A stretch of DNA of 64,000 nucleotides from Tangfeifania diversioriginum (GCA_945873105.1 CAMCBW010000014.1:47856-111855); one strand, 5' to 3'; positions 28,599-39,500 are shown, counted from the first letter of the stretch. Numbers and translations are program-made. Notes: generated from the letters alone by a model not told the origin.

Positions 28599-29015
28599 CT
28601 AAGTTGATTCGATAATCCTGCTTCCCTTTTCGGTCTCTCTGATGGTGATTTTAACAGTATTGGGAGGGAGCAGCGACTCCACCATTTCAGGCCACTCCAG
28701 AAAGCAATAATTGTCGCTAAAAAAATACTCTTCATAACCAAGGTCAAATAGTTCTGCGATGCCCTTGATACGGTAAAAATCAAAATGATATATTTCAGTT
28801 TTTTGCTCCGTCTCGTAGACATTGATCAAAGCAAAAGTAGGCGATGTAACATAATCCACTACCTGCAATTTTTCACACAATGCTTTGATAAAAGTGGTTT
28901 TGCCTGAACCCATCCTGCCATAAAAAGCAAAGAGCCTGTCGGCAGGATGTGCCTCGAGAAATTTCACTGCTACATTGTTTATCTCACTTAACGAGCTGAT
29001 CTCCGCTTTAAACAT
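28599..29015 (-). CDS. tsaE: tRNA threonylcarbamoyladenosine biosynthesis ATPase TsaE
   Basis: 138 residues, the normal length. The Walker A motif is 'FYGRMGSGKTTFIKALCE', then 'DYVTSPTFALINVY' with the conserved SPT, 'EIYHFDFYRI' (the family's HxDxYR-like motif) and 'NYCFLEWPEMV'. TsaE works with TsaB and TsaD to place t6A at position 37 of ANN-decoding tRNAs, in the cytoplasm. The ATG at 29015 is the only reasonable start. Confidence 0.94.
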   Translation of the reverse strand: MFKAEISSLSEINNVAVKFLEAHPADRLFAFYGRMGSGKTTFIKALCEKLQVVDYVTSPTFALINVYETEQKTEIYHFDFYRIKGIAELFDLGYEEYFFSDNYCFLEWPEMVESLLPPNTVKITIRETEKGSRIIEST

Positions 29016-29237
29016 CTTTCATTAAATTAAATAGAATCAAGCTATTGGTTATTGGCAATTCGCTTTCAGCTTCCGATGAACCAAACCTCATCACTAAGGT
29101 TCAATAGCCAATCCCCCCACAAAGGATTCTGCCACTTTATCCTTTCTACTTTCTACTTTATCCTTTCTTACCCTTTCTACATCAATTTTAATCAAATAAT
29201 TTTGATAAAAATCAGCTTCTGGCAATCAATTTTATCT

Positions 29238-29245
29238 TAATTTTG
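29238..29245 (+). promoter_or_regulatory. -7 box for gcvH
   Basis: TAATTTTG matches TAnnTTTG, 23 bp before the gcvH ATG. A second identical TAATTTTG lies at 29197-29204. Neither has an ideal -33 element. Confidence 0.4.
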
Positions 29246-29268
29246 AAAAATATCTAAATTGTAGCAAC

Positions 29269-29649
29269 ATGAATATTCCATCGGCTTTAAAATACACCAA
29301 AGAACATGAGTGGCTTCGTGTAGAAGGGGATGTGGCATTTGTAGGAATTACTGATTTTGCCCAGGGTGAACTTGGAGACATCGTTTTTCTTGAAATTGAA
29401 ACTTGTGGCGAATCACTCGCCATTGAAGAGGTTTTTGGGACCATCGAAGCAGTAAAAACTGTTTCAGACCTTTTCATGCCAGCCACTGCTGAAATTCTGG
29501 AAGTGAATCCGTTGCTGGAAGAGCACCCTGAATTGGTCAATACGGATCCCTATGGAAAAGGCTGGCTGATCAAAGTTTCGTTGAAAGAGCCATCCGAACT
29601 GGACAAATTGCTGAATGCTGAACAATACACCGCCTTACTGGAGGCTTAG
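29269..29649 (+). CDS. gcvH: Glycine cleavage system H protein
   Basis: 126 residues, the standard size. It is the lipoyl carrier that shuttles the aminomethyl group between the P, T and L proteins of the glycine cleavage complex. The lipoylated Lys lies in '[20 protein letters not shown]'. Other family features are '[20 protein letters not shown]', '[15 protein letters not shown]' and '[13 protein letters not shown]'. The other gcv genes are not nearby. A long hairpin ends the transcript. Confidence 0.96.
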   Translation: MNIPSALKYTKEHEWLRVEGDVAFVGITDFAQGELGDIVFLEIETCGESLAIEEVFGTIEAVKTVSDLFMPATAEILEVNPLLEEHPELVNTDPYGKGWLIKVSLKEPSELDKLLNAEQYTALLEA

Positions 29650-29670
29650 ATCAGAAATAATCACAACAAA

Positions 29671-29725
29671 ATGTATAGAAAACAGCAAATCCCGTCTAAA
29701 GCGGGATTTGTTGTTTTCTATACAT
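29671..29725. terminator. Long near-perfect hairpin after gcvH
   Basis: Two 24-nt arms (29671-29694 and 29702-29725) pair at every position except one G-T, around a 7-nt loop TCTAAAG. The core AAATCCCG/CGGGATTT and the following T-rich arm make it a likely terminator, and the symmetry means it could work in both directions. The arms are much longer than a typical intrinsic terminator. Confidence 0.8.
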
Positions 29726-29767
29726 AACAATCCAGGACCCTAATTTCTGTTTGTAGAAAATTGACAT

Positions 29768-29775
29768 TATATTTG
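29768..29775 (+). promoter_or_regulatory. Possible -7 box for the glycosidase cluster
   Basis: TATATTTG matches TAnnTTTG. A TTTG at 29750-29753 gives a short 14 bp spacer. If used, it gives a leader of ~80 nt before the ATG at 29860 and rules out the long TTG start at 29761. Confidence 0.35.
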
Positions 29776-29859
29776 TTACTACCGAATCAGCTGACTATTT
29801 TCCCTTTCATTACAAATCAGGTGATTATATGGTTTTCGGCTAACTATACAATATTACGT

Positions 29860-32139
29860 ATGAAAATTCTTCTGCTACTCCTGCTATGCTTTCCCGTTTT
29901 CTATGCTTCTGCACAAAAATCCGGTTCTACTCCAGTCGACCTGGTCAATCCATTGATGGGAAGCGATTCAAATTTTTCGATGTCAACAGGCAACACCTAT
30001 CCTGCCGTTGCGCTCCCCTGGGGAATGAACTTCTGGACTCCGCAGACCGCTAAAATGGGAGACGGATGGGTCTATGCCTACGATGCAACCCATATCCAGG
30101 GCATCAAGCAGACCCACCAACCCAGTCCGTGGATCAACGACTATGGGCAATTTTCGCTCTTTGCCACCACCAATGGATTAAAAATCGACGGGATGAAGCG
30201 TGCCAGCTGGTTTTCGCACAAGGCGGAAACGGCAAAACCCTATTATTACAGCGTTTATCTTGCTGATTATGATGTAACGGCCGAGATTACACCCACCGAA
30301 CGTGCATCGATTTTCCGGTTTACCTTCCCCGAAAACAAAGAATCATACCTTCTGGTGGATGCCTTCAACAAGGGATCCTACATCAAAATCATTCAAAAGG
30401 AAAACAAAATCGTTGGCTATTCGACCAGAAACAGTGGGGGAGTTGCTGCCAATTTTAAAAACTACTTCGTGGTACAACTCGACAAGCCATTTGCTGAAGG
30501 AGTTGTCTGGAGTGATACCACAATTGTAAAGAATATCAGCGAATTGAAAGCCGGTCATGTTGGAGCAGCACTCCGCTTCGAAACAAAAAGGGGCGAGGTG
30601 GTGCATGCCAGGGTAGCCTCTTCCTTCATCAGTCTTGAACAGGCTGAACTTAACCTGAAAGAACTGGGCAACGATTCTTTTGATCAGGTTTGTCAGAAAG
30701 GAAGGGACATTTGGAACAAAGGGTTATCTGCCCTTGAAGTAGAAGGCGGTACCATCGACCAACAGAGGGTATTTTACTCTTGTCTTTACCGAACCATGCT
30801 GTTCCCACGGAAATTCTTTGAAATAGATGCCACCGGAAAAATCCAGCATTACAGTCCCTACGACGGTAAAATCCTACCGGGATACCTCTACACCGACAAT
30901 GGCTACTGGGATACTTTCAGGGCAGTATTCCCCCTCTTTAACCTGATGCACCCATCCCTGAATGCTCAAATTCAGGAGGGAATGGTGAACACCTTCAACG
31001 AAAGTGGCTGGCTGCCTGAATGGGCAAGTCCCGGACACCGAAATTGCATGATTGGTTCCAATTCAGCATCGATCATCGCCGATGCTTACCTGAAAGGGGC
31101 CCGGGGATACGATATCAACAAGCTCTATGAAGCAGTGGTGAAGAACAGTGAAAACGCCGGTCCTTTAACTTCTGTTGGCCGGGCGGGAGCCACCTATTAC
31201 AACCGTTTGGGATATGTTCCCTACGATGTAAAAATCAATGAAAGTGCAGCCCGCACACTCGAATATGCCTATGCCGACTGGACTATTCTGCAACTGGCAA
31301 AGGCCCTGAAACGGCCACAACAAGAGCTTGATCTGTATGCCAAAAGGTGCCAGAACTACCGGAATCTTTTCGACAAGGAGACCAAACTGATGCGGGGCAA
31401 AAATGAGGACGGAACCTTTCAGAAACCCTTTAACCCCTTCAAGTGGGGCGATGCATTTACAGAAGGTAACAGCTGGCACTACACCTGGTCCGTCTTCCAT
31501 GATGTGCAGGGACTTGCCGACCTGATGGGCGGAAAAAAAGAGTTTGCAAAGATGCTGGACTCCGTTTTTGTTGTGCCACCTGTTTTTGATGCCTCCTATT
31601 ATAGGCAGGTAATTCATGAAATCCGGGAGATGCAGATTGTCAACATGGGGAATTATGCACATGGCAATCAACCCATCCAGCACATGATCTACCTTTACAA
31701 TTATGCTGGCGTACCCTGGAAGACCCAATATTGGGTAAGAGAGACCATGAACCGCATGTACAGTCCGACTCCCGACGGTTATTGCGGAGATGAAGACAAC
31801 GGACAAACATCCGCCTGGTACATCTTCAGTGCGTTGGGATTCTACGATGTCTGTCCGGGAACTGACCAGTATGTGCTGGGTGCACCCCTCTTCAACAAGA
31901 TTACTTTGACACTTGAAAATGGGAAAAAAATTGTCATCGAAGCTCCTGAAAATTCCCCGGAGAACAAATACATTCAGGAAATGACACTCAATGGCAAACC
32001 CTACAGCAAGAACTGGCTAAGTCATGCCGAATTGATGCAGGGAGCCACACTCAGCTATAAAATGGGTTCCACCCCCAACAAGACAAGAGGCACCAGGGAA
32101 GAGGATTTACCCTACTCCTTTTCAAATGAGAAGAAATAA
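29860..32139 (+). CDS. GH92 family alpha-mannosidase (secreted)
   Basis: 759 residues from the ATG at 29860. The signal peptide 'MKILLLLLLCFPVFYASAQ' starts there, so an upstream TTG start is unlikely. GH92 features are 'DLVNPLMGSDSNFSMSTGNT' at the start of the mature protein, 'HTHQPSPW'-like text at 'QTHQPSPWINDYGQF', 'EGNSWHYTWSVFHDVQGL' with the general acid Glu, and 'GYCGDEDNGQTSAWYIFSAL' with the catalytic-base Asp residues. The enzymes are calcium-dependent exo-alpha-mannosidases, commonly alpha-1,2, acting on N-glycans or yeast mannan in the periplasm or at the surface. It is the first gene of a same-strand cluster with nhaA and two more glycosidase-like genes. Confidence 0.93.
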   Translation: MKILLLLLLCFPVFYASAQKSGSTPVDLVNPLMGSDSNFSMSTGNTYPAVALPWGMNFWTPQTAKMGDGWVYAYDATHIQGIKQTHQPSPWINDYGQFSLFATTNGLKIDGMKRASWFSHKAETAKPYYYSVYLADYDVTAEITPTERASIFRFTFPENKESYLLVDAFNKGSYIKIIQKENKIVGYSTRNSGGVAANFKNYFVVQLDKPFAEGVVWSDTTIVKNISELKAGHVGAALRFETKRGEVVHARVASSFISLEQAELNLKELGNDSFDQVCQKGRDIWNKGLSALEVEGGTIDQQRVFYSCLYRTMLFPRKFFEIDATGKIQHYSPYDGKILPGYLYTDNGYWDTFRAVFPLFNLMHPSLNAQIQEGMVNTFNESGWLPEWASPGHRNCMIGSNSASIIADAYLKGARGYDINKLYEAVVKNSENAGPLTSVGRAGATYYNRLGYVPYDVKINESAARTLEYAYADWTILQLAKALKRPQQELDLYAKRCQNYRNLFDKETKLMRGKNEDGTFQKPFNPFKWGDAFTEGNSWHYTWSVFHDVQGLADLMGGKKEFAKMLDSVFVVPPVFDASYYRQVIHEIREMQIVNMGNYAHGNQPIQHMIYLYNYAGVPWKTQYWVRETMNRMYSPTPDGYCGDEDNGQTSAWYIFSALGFYDVCPGTDQYVLGAPLFNKITLTLENGKKIVIEAPENSPENKYIQEMTLNGKPYSKNWLSHAELMQGATLSYKMGSTPNKTRGTREEDLPYSFSNEKK

Positions 32140-32150
32140 AAGAGTTTTTG

Positions 32151-33296
32151 ATGAGAAGCAAATTCAAGGAATTTTTTGAAAGTGAGAAATCGGGCGGAAT
32201 CGTTCTGCTCGTTGTGACCCTCATCTCGATGGGAATTGCCAATTCAGGTTTGCAAAGTGCCTACCTGAATTTTTGGGATACCCAATTGGGAGGGCATGAC
32301 CTGGTTCACTGGATCAACGATGGACTAATGGCCATCTTCTTCCTGTACATCGGACTGGAACTGGAAAGGGAGATCTACCATGGAGAACTTTCCCATCTCA
32401 AAAAAGCATCCTTGCCGATTTTTGGGGCGATCGGAGGAATGGTTGTTCCTGCATCCATTTTCCTCTTGTTGAACTTTGGCACTTCCACCCAGTCCGGTGC
32501 CGGGATTCCGATGGCCACCGACATCGCTTTTGCGATAGGGATCTTGTCACTGTTGGGCAAAAGAGTCCCCCTTTCACTGAAAATATTTTTAACAGCACTG
32601 GCCGTGATTGACGACCTAGGGGCAATTATGGTGATCGCTGTTTTCTATACCTCCTCCATTTCTGTACCCTATCTTCTGGCAGCCCTGGGGATTTTTCTGG
32701 TATTGATCACTCTAAACAAACTAAAGATTTTAGCACTTACGCCCTATCTTATTGGGGGGGTAATTATGTGGTACTGCATGTTAAATTCTGGTGTGCATGC
32801 TACCGTCACGGGCGTCTTGCTTGCTTTTGCCATACCCTTCCGGGATGGTAAAAAAGCAACACCCTCTGCCAGATTGCTCCATCTCCTTCACAAACCTGTC
32901 TCCTTTTTGATCTTACCCGTATTCGCATTGGCCAACACTGCACTAATTTTTGACAACAGCTGGTCAGCCCTTGCTCAACCACTCTCCATTGGGATTATTT
33001 TGGGGCTGTTCTTAGGAAAGCCACTGGGTATTCTCGCATTTTCATTCCTATCCGTAAAACTGGGAATTTGCGATTTGCCGGGAAACATCAAAATGAAGCA
33101 CATTTTCGGCGTTGGTTTTCTCGGAGGGATTGGATTTACCATGTCGATTTTTATCACACTGCTGGCATTTGGTGACCCCGACCTGATTAAAATGGCAAAA
33201 ATAGCGGTCATCGCCGGCTCCATAGCTTCGGGAATTACCGGTTTTGTATGGCTGAAAATCACCCTGAAGCCCATGCAGCACCCTCACAAAGATTAA
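32151..33296 (+). CDS. nhaA: Na+/H+ antiporter NhaA
   Basis: 381 residues with about 12 membrane segments. The ATG at 32151 is preferred over the adjacent TTG. Family motifs are 'WINDGLMAIFFLYIGLELER', 'GIPMATDIAFAIGILSLLGK' and the paired aspartates of the ion site in 'TALAVIDDLGAIMVIAVFY'. The C-terminal half has 'GVGFLGGIGFTMSIFITLLA'. It exports Na+ in exchange for protons at the inner membrane. It starts 11 bp after the GH92 stop and lies 27 bp before the rhamnosidase-like gene, so it is probably co-transcribed with the glycosidases, an odd setting for nhaA. Confidence 0.95.
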   Translation: MRSKFKEFFESEKSGGIVLLVVTLISMGIANSGLQSAYLNFWDTQLGGHDLVHWINDGLMAIFFLYIGLELEREIYHGELSHLKKASLPIFGAIGGMVVPASIFLLLNFGTSTQSGAGIPMATDIAFAIGILSLLGKRVPLSLKIFLTALAVIDDLGAIMVIAVFYTSSISVPYLLAALGIFLVLITLNKLKILALTPYLIGGVIMWYCMLNSGVHATVTGVLLAFAIPFRDGKKATPSARLLHLLHKPVSFLILPVFALANTALIFDNSWSALAQPLSIGIILGLFLGKPLGILAFSFLSVKLGICDLPGNIKMKHIFGVGFLGGIGFTMSIFITLLAFGDPDLIKMAKIAVIAGSIASGITGFVWLKITLKPMQHPHKD

Positions 33297-33323
33297 AAAA
33301 ACAACCACCAACTACCAGGTCAA

Positions 33324-36300
33324 ATGACAAAACATACACCAATGAAAAATCCTGCTTTGCTCCTTATTTGTCTGTTTGTTATTTCAGGTGTTATTGCCAA
33401 ACCAAAGCCAATAGCCAGCAAATTGATCCCCCGGCAAACGCTCCGCCAGGGATTTGTCACTCCGCCAGATTCGGCAAAACCTGGCGTATATTGGTATTTC
33501 ATGGATGGAAACCTCTCCAGGGATGGAATGACGAAAGACCTCGAATCCATGAAAAAAGTTGGCATTGGCAGTTTGATCTTCCTGGAAGTCAATGTTGGAA
33601 TTCCGCGCGGCCCTGTGACATTTTTAAGCGAGGAGTGGCAGGATCTTTTCAAACACGCAGTCAGTGAAGCCGAAAGGTTAGGTATTTCAATTACAATGGG
33701 TTCAGGACCTGGTTGGGCCGGTAGCGGAGGTCCCTGGGTAGAGCCAGACCAATCCATGCAGCACCTGGTTGCTGCCGATACGCTGGTCACAGGCCCTTTA
33801 AACTTCAAGGGGAAACTTGCAGTACCCCGACCCAAAAAGCCCTATTTCGGTTATGGAGCCTTGACAGAATCACTCCGCGAAAAGTGGGAAAAATATTACA
33901 AGGATGTGGTTGTGCTGGCCTGGCCAACACCTTCAAACAATGGCCAAATTCCCGATATTGACGAAAAAGCACTCATTTACCGGGCGCCATACTCCTCTGC
34001 CAAAGGGGTAAAACCTTTTCTTCCAACGCCTTTGGTCTATCCAGAAACACTTCCCGGGACCTCTGTTCCAAAGGAGCAAGTTCAGGATATCAGTCGATAT
34101 CTCAAGGCCGACGGAACTCTTACCTGGGAGATTCCTCCAGGCAACTGGACCATCCGGCGAATGGGACTTCGCAACAATGGAGCCGTCACCAGGCCTGCCC
34201 CAGAACCCGGACTTGGTTTCGAATGTGACAAGATGGATACGATCGCATTCAACCAGCACTACGAAACATTTATAGGTAAACTACTCCAAAAGACAGGGGT
34301 TACCAATTCAAAATCAACCGGTGGGTGGAAAATGATCCATCTCGATAGCTGGGAGATGGGTGCGCAAAACTGGACAGCGAATTTTCGCAGCGAATTCAAG
34401 GAGCGGCGCCATTATGACCTGCTTCCCTACCTGCCGGTTTATGCCGGTACGATCGTTGGCTCCCGCGAAATCAGCGAACGTTTTTTGTGGGATATGCGAC
34501 TCACTGCGCAGGAGCTGGTCATTGAGAACCACGCGCTTCACTTCAAATCCCTTGGCCGCCGGAGTGGTCTGAGACTATCGGTCGAACCCTACGATATGAA
34601 TCCAACGGCTGACCTCGAGCTTGGGACCACGGCAGATGTACCCATGTGCGAATTCTGGAGCAAAAACTACGGTTTCAATACCTCCTTCAGCTGTATCGAA
34701 GCAACTTCCATCGCACACGTTCTGGGCAAACCTGTTGTACAGGCGGAAGCCTTTACTGCTCAAAAATCAGAGGGATGGAAGCTCTACCCAGGTGCCATCA
34801 AAGATCAGGGCGACTGGGCTTTTGCTACCGGTATCAACAAGTTTTTCTACCACACCTTTGCCCACCAACCGCTCGACGAAAAGTTGAAACCCGGAATGAC
34901 CATGGGGCCCTATGGTGTACACTGGGACCGGAACCAAACCTGGTGGCCCATGTCCAATGCGTACCACACCTATATTGCCCGCTGTTCCTATCTTTTGCAG
35001 CAAGGCAAAAGCGTGGCAGACATCCTTTATCTTACTCCCGAAGGGGCTCCGCATGTGTTCAGGCCTCCGCTTTCTGCGATGGTGGGAAACGATACCATCC
35101 CAGATCGCAGGGGTTACAATTTTGACGGTTGCTCACCAGGTATGCTATTCAAGGCAACTGTAGTGAATCACAAGATCGTATTTCCGGAGGGTGGAAGCTA
35201 CAGTTTGCTGGTATTGCCCAACATAGAAACCATGACACCTGAGCTGTTGGATAAAATTGAATCGCTTGTTCAGGCAGGCGCCATTGTAACCGGTATACCG
35301 CCCAAAAAATCCCCAAGCCTGGTCAATCATCCCATGTGCGACAGACAAGTGACCGGTACTGCTCAAAAAATGTGGAAGACCTTTTCCCTACCTGGAAAGC
35401 AGGAGATCATCTCCCATGGTTTGGGTAAAATATTCTGGGGAGGGAATTTCACGGTAGTGGATTCTACCAGACCCTACCAACCCTACGAAGTTACTGCTCA
35501 AATATTGAAACAATTAAATGTAGCCGAAGATTTCAGCTCGGATGGCCCCGTCAGGTATGCCCATAGATCCCTCGAAGGTAGTGAAGTCTACTTTGTGTCT
35601 AACCGCACCAACCAATTTTGTCAGGCTGAATGCCTTTTCAGGGTAGCCCAGGGTATTCCTGAACTTTGGAACCCGCTGACCGGAGAGACCATGAGTCTGG
35701 GGACCTATACCAGGAAAGGAAATATTACCGCTATCCCGCTTCAGTTCGAAGCCAACCAGAGTTTCTTTGTCGTATTCAATCCAGAAAAGCAGCCATCCGC
35801 CTCTTCAAAATCAAATTTGAAGAACTTTCCTGGCAAGAAATCTATTGCTATGCTGGATGGCACCTGGAAATTAACTTTCGATCCCGTATTTGGAGGACCT
35901 GGAGAGATGGTCTTCGACCGACTTGAAGATTGGACCCAGCGACCGGAGGAAGGGATCAAATATTACTCGGGGAGTGTAATCTACCAAAAAAGCTTTAAAC
36001 TCAGCAAGTCACAGCTTTCTCCAGATTCTCGACGCTGGATCCATCTTGGAGAGGTTTACAACCTGGCAGAGGTCACGCTGAACGGCCAAAATCTCGGAAC
36101 CCTCTGGACGGCTCCATGGAGTCTGGATATCTCGAAAGCGGTCAAGGAAGGAGACAACCTATTGCAAATCAAAGTTGTAAATTTGTGGCCCAATCGATTG
36201 ATCGGGGATGAAAAAATACCCTCAGATGGCATTGCCGACCGAAAATGGCCAGAATGGATGTTGCAGAAACAACCCCGAAAATCCGACAGGACTACCTTTG

Positions 36301-36395
36301 CAACCTACAACTTCTACAAAAAAGATGCACCTTTGTTAAAGTCGGGATTGATTGGCCCGGTCGTAATCCTGACGGAGGAAGTTGCGGGACAATGA
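33324..36395 (+). CDS. GH106-like alpha-L-rhamnosidase (secreted)
   Basis: 1,023 residues. The signal peptide is best read from the second Met at 33342 ('MKNPALLLICLFVISGVIA'). Residues ~40-600 form a TIM barrel of the GH106 kind, with 'PGVYWYFMDGNLSRDGMTKD', 'ITMGSGPGWAGSGGPWVEPD' and 'QAEAFTAQKSEGWKLYPGA'. The C-terminus is a galactose-binding-like beta-sandwich with 'LGEVYNLAEVTLNGQNLGTL' and the late family motif 'NLWPNRLIGD'. GH106 enzymes remove terminal rhamnose from plant polysaccharides such as rhamnogalacturonan. The protein should act in the periplasm. Exact specificity cannot be read from sequence. Confidence 0.87.
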   Translation: MTKHTPMKNPALLLICLFVISGVIAKPKPIASKLIPRQTLRQGFVTPPDSAKPGVYWYFMDGNLSRDGMTKDLESMKKVGIGSLIFLEVNVGIPRGPVTFLSEEWQDLFKHAVSEAERLGISITMGSGPGWAGSGGPWVEPDQSMQHLVAADTLVTGPLNFKGKLAVPRPKKPYFGYGALTESLREKWEKYYKDVVVLAWPTPSNNGQIPDIDEKALIYRAPYSSAKGVKPFLPTPLVYPETLPGTSVPKEQVQDISRYLKADGTLTWEIPPGNWTIRRMGLRNNGAVTRPAPEPGLGFECDKMDTIAFNQHYETFIGKLLQKTGVTNSKSTGGWKMIHLDSWEMGAQNWTANFRSEFKERRHYDLLPYLPVYAGTIVGSREISERFLWDMRLTAQELVIENHALHFKSLGRRSGLRLSVEPYDMNPTADLELGTTADVPMCEFWSKNYGFNTSFSCIEATSIAHVLGKPVVQAEAFTAQKSEGWKLYPGAIKDQGDWAFATGINKFFYHTFAHQPLDEKLKPGMTMGPYGVHWDRNQTWWPMSNAYHTYIARCSYLLQQGKSVADILYLTPEGAPHVFRPPLSAMVGNDTIPDRRGYNFDGCSPGMLFKATVVNHKIVFPEGGSYSLLVLPNIETMTPELLDKIESLVQAGAIVTGIPPKKSPSLVNHPMCDRQVTGTAQKMWKTFSLPGKQEIISHGLGKIFWGGNFTVVDSTRPYQPYEVTAQILKQLNVAEDFSSDGPVRYAHRSLEGSEVYFVSNRTNQFCQAECLFRVAQGIPELWNPLTGETMSLGTYTRKGNITAIPLQFEANQSFFVVFNPEKQPSASSKSNLKNFPGKKSIAMLDGTWKLTFDPVFGGPGEMVFDRLEDWTQRPEEGIKYYSGSVIYQKSFKLSKSQLSPDSRRWIHLGEVYNLAEVTLNGQNLGTLWTAPWSLDISKAVKEGDNLLQIKVVNLWPNRLIGDEKIPSDGIADRKWPEWMLQKQPRKSDRTTFATYNFYKKDAPLLKSGLIGPVVILTEEVAGQ

Positions 36396-36483
36396 CGGAA
36401 AGACGGAAATGACGGAAGGACTGGGAGACGGAGAAACGGAGAGGAAAATGAGAGGGAGACCAGACGAGGGGGAGAGAGGGCGA
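36396..36483. repeat. Purine-rich GACGGA microrepeat run
   Basis: Directly after the rhamnosidase stop the plus strand is almost pure purine. It is built of variations on GACGGAAA and GACGGAGAAACGGAG, then GAGGGGGAGAGAGGGCG. It is not an exact tandem array. A complementary run of the same style (CTTCGTCTCTTCGTC, TCTCCGTTTCCCCG) lies at 56195-56279. Confidence 0.65.
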
Positions 36484-36536
36484 ATGGATCTCCCGAATTG
36501 AAAAATAATCGGCGAAACCAACTAATAACTAGCAAC

Positions 36537-39500
36537 ATGACCAAAAGTTATTCAAAATTCAATTTTTTGCTGATCCCTGGATTGGCACTGTTCTTATTCT
36601 TCGGTTGCGGCCAGGAGAAAAAAAAGGAGATCAGCCCGATCAATGACTTTGCCTCACTGCAAGGCAAAATGGAGGATCCTCCCGCCGAATTCCGCAGCGC
36701 ACCGCTTTGGGACTGGAACGACAAAATTTCCGAAGAGGGAATCGATTTCCACCTGAAAAAATTCAAGGAGGGTGGTCTTGGAGGCATTTTTGTTCATCCA
36801 CGTCCGGGTCTGATCACCGAATACATCTCGGAAGATTGGCACCACCTTTTTGACTACACCGTTCAAAAGGGGAAGGAGCTGGGAATGAAAGTATGGATAT
36901 ACGATGAAAACAGCTATCCCAGCGGGTTTGCCGGCGGACATGTGCCGGCGCAGATGCCGGATTCCTATTCGCATGGCTCTGGACTGAGTTGTCAGGTTCA
37001 GGATACCCTAAAAACAGATACCACCCACTATGAGGTAGTGCTTAAACTGGTGAACGAGCAGTTCAAGGAGATAACTGGGACACTGAATGAGGAACAAGGT
37101 AAGGCAGGAAAATTCTATCTCTTCACGAAGACTTTTGCCAAAAAGGGATACTGGATGGGAAACTTTCCTTACGTAGACCTGCTCTACAAGGGAGTGACAG
37201 AGAAATTCCTGGAAATTACCATGAAAGGATATGAAAAGTACAACAAAGCCGACTTCGGGAATACTTTGCCGGGAATCTTCACCGATGAGCCCAACTTAGA
37301 GGCAGCACTTGGGAGCAGAACCTCCTACCGCTGGACACCCGATCTATTTGCAGAATTTCAAAAACGATGGGGTTACGACCTTCGTGCCAACCTTCCCTCC
37401 CTGGTGGACGAGACAGGCAACTGGAAAAAAGTAAGGCACGATTACTACACAACCCTTCTTGAAATGTTTATCGACCGCTGGGCCAAACCCTGGAACAAAT
37501 ATTGCGAAGAGAACAACCTGCTATGGACAGGCCACTACTGGGAACATGGCTGGCCTAGACCTACAGATGGTTCAGACGAATCGGCCTTTTACATCTACCA
37601 CCAGCAGCCTGGGGTTGACATGCTTGGAAATACCTATACACCCGGAGGACTGGGTGGACAGTTCGGCAACACAAGGGCCATTCGGGAGATGCACAGTGCT
37701 TCCAACCAGGGAGGAAGTAACAGGATGCTGAGCGAAACTTATGGAGGTGCAGGCTGGGAGATCAACTTTGCCAACTTTAAGCGATTGGTAGATTGGCAGG
37801 GAGTTCTAGGGGTAAATTTTGTAAACCAGCACCTCTCCTATTTCACGATCAAGGGAGTCCGGAAATTTGACTATCCGCCAAGTTTTTCCTACCACGAACC
37901 CTGGTGGGAAAATTACAAACCAATGGGCGATTACATTGGTCGTATTTCAATGGCCATGTCGGCTGGCGAACAAATCAACAAGATCCTAGTACTTCAACCC
38001 AATACCACGGCCTGGAGTTATTTCTCCCGGGTGGTAAAAAATTCCTTCATCGATACCATTCAAAATAATTTCAAACGTTTTGTATTCCAACTCGAAAGGG
38101 CTCATTACGAATATGACCTTGGTTCAGAGCTGGTAATGCGTACCATTGGATCTGTAAAAAACGGCAAAATGGTCGTTGGCAACCGAGATTATGGCCTGGT
38201 GGTTATTCCTTCCACCATGGAAAATCTGGATCAGGTTACCTATAAACTTCTGAAAGATTACCTTTTAGAAGGTGGAAGAGTGCTCTCCTTTACCAGAAAT
38301 ATCCCAAGACTTGACGGAATTGAGAGTAATCTGAACAATGAATTGATGAGTGCCTTCAAAAAACAGTGGGCATTTGCCAAAACGCCTGATGATGATGCTG
38401 CCAAATCAGCTCTTTCAGATCCAGATTTTAACATCACTGAATCATTGCCACTGACAGGCGAACTATACCACCAGCGAAGGATCCTCAAAGACGGAGAACT
38501 GCTATTTTTCGTCAATTCTGATACTGCAAGGGTCGCTTCAGCCAGCATCACTGGAAATGGCAAAAGCCTGATTAAAATGGATCTTGAAAATGGAACATCT
38601 TCCATTGTTCCGGTAAAGGCGGAAAATGGTCAAATCATTTTTGACCTGGAACTTGAACCCATCGGGAGTGCGCTCTATTTTTTAACCAGCACCAATGCCG
38701 CTGCCTTGTCAGCTACTTCCCTGGTTGCTTCACCTGGAACCATCCCAGGAAACCATGGTTCCACAGAAAGTATGGTGAATGAAGTTGCTCCAGTAGAAGT
38801 TAAGCAGATGGCCGACAATGTCCTGGTGATGGATTTTGTGGACCTGAAAGCCCCTAAACTCAACCTGAAAGAGAGCTATTTCATGAAAGCCATGAGACAA
38901 CTATACGATAGCAGTGGCTTTAAAATGGGAAATCCATGGCAACATAAAATTCAGTACAAACAGGACTACCTTGCACTCGACACCTTCAAGACCGGTTCAG
39001 GTTTCGAAGTCACCTACCATTTTAAGGTTGCTTCCGGAGCAGATGTTAAGGCGCTTTCTATGGTGGATGTAGTGATAGAACGTCCCGAAATATGGGATCT
39101 TTACCTCAACGGCAACAAACTGGCAAAATCTGACAGATGGTGGATCGACCGTGAATTCTACCGCTTCCCGGTAGGGGACAAAATTCTGATAGGAGAGAAT
39201 ACCCTTACCTTAAAAGCCGGCAGGATGTCTGTTCATGCCGAAATAATGCCTGCATACCTGGTCGGGAACTTCAAACTGAATCCCTTGAAACAAGGCTTTG
39301 AGCTGACAAATGGTTCTCTGAATAGTCTGGGATCCTGGAAGGCACAAGGCTTTCCATTCTATTCACAGCAGGTTATGTATACCCAAACTTTCAAAACGCT
39401 TAAAGCTGGAACCGCTTACAAAATTAAGCTCAATCATTGGAATGGCACCATGGCTGCGGTCTACCTGAATGGAACAAAAATTGGTCTTGTCACCACCCCT

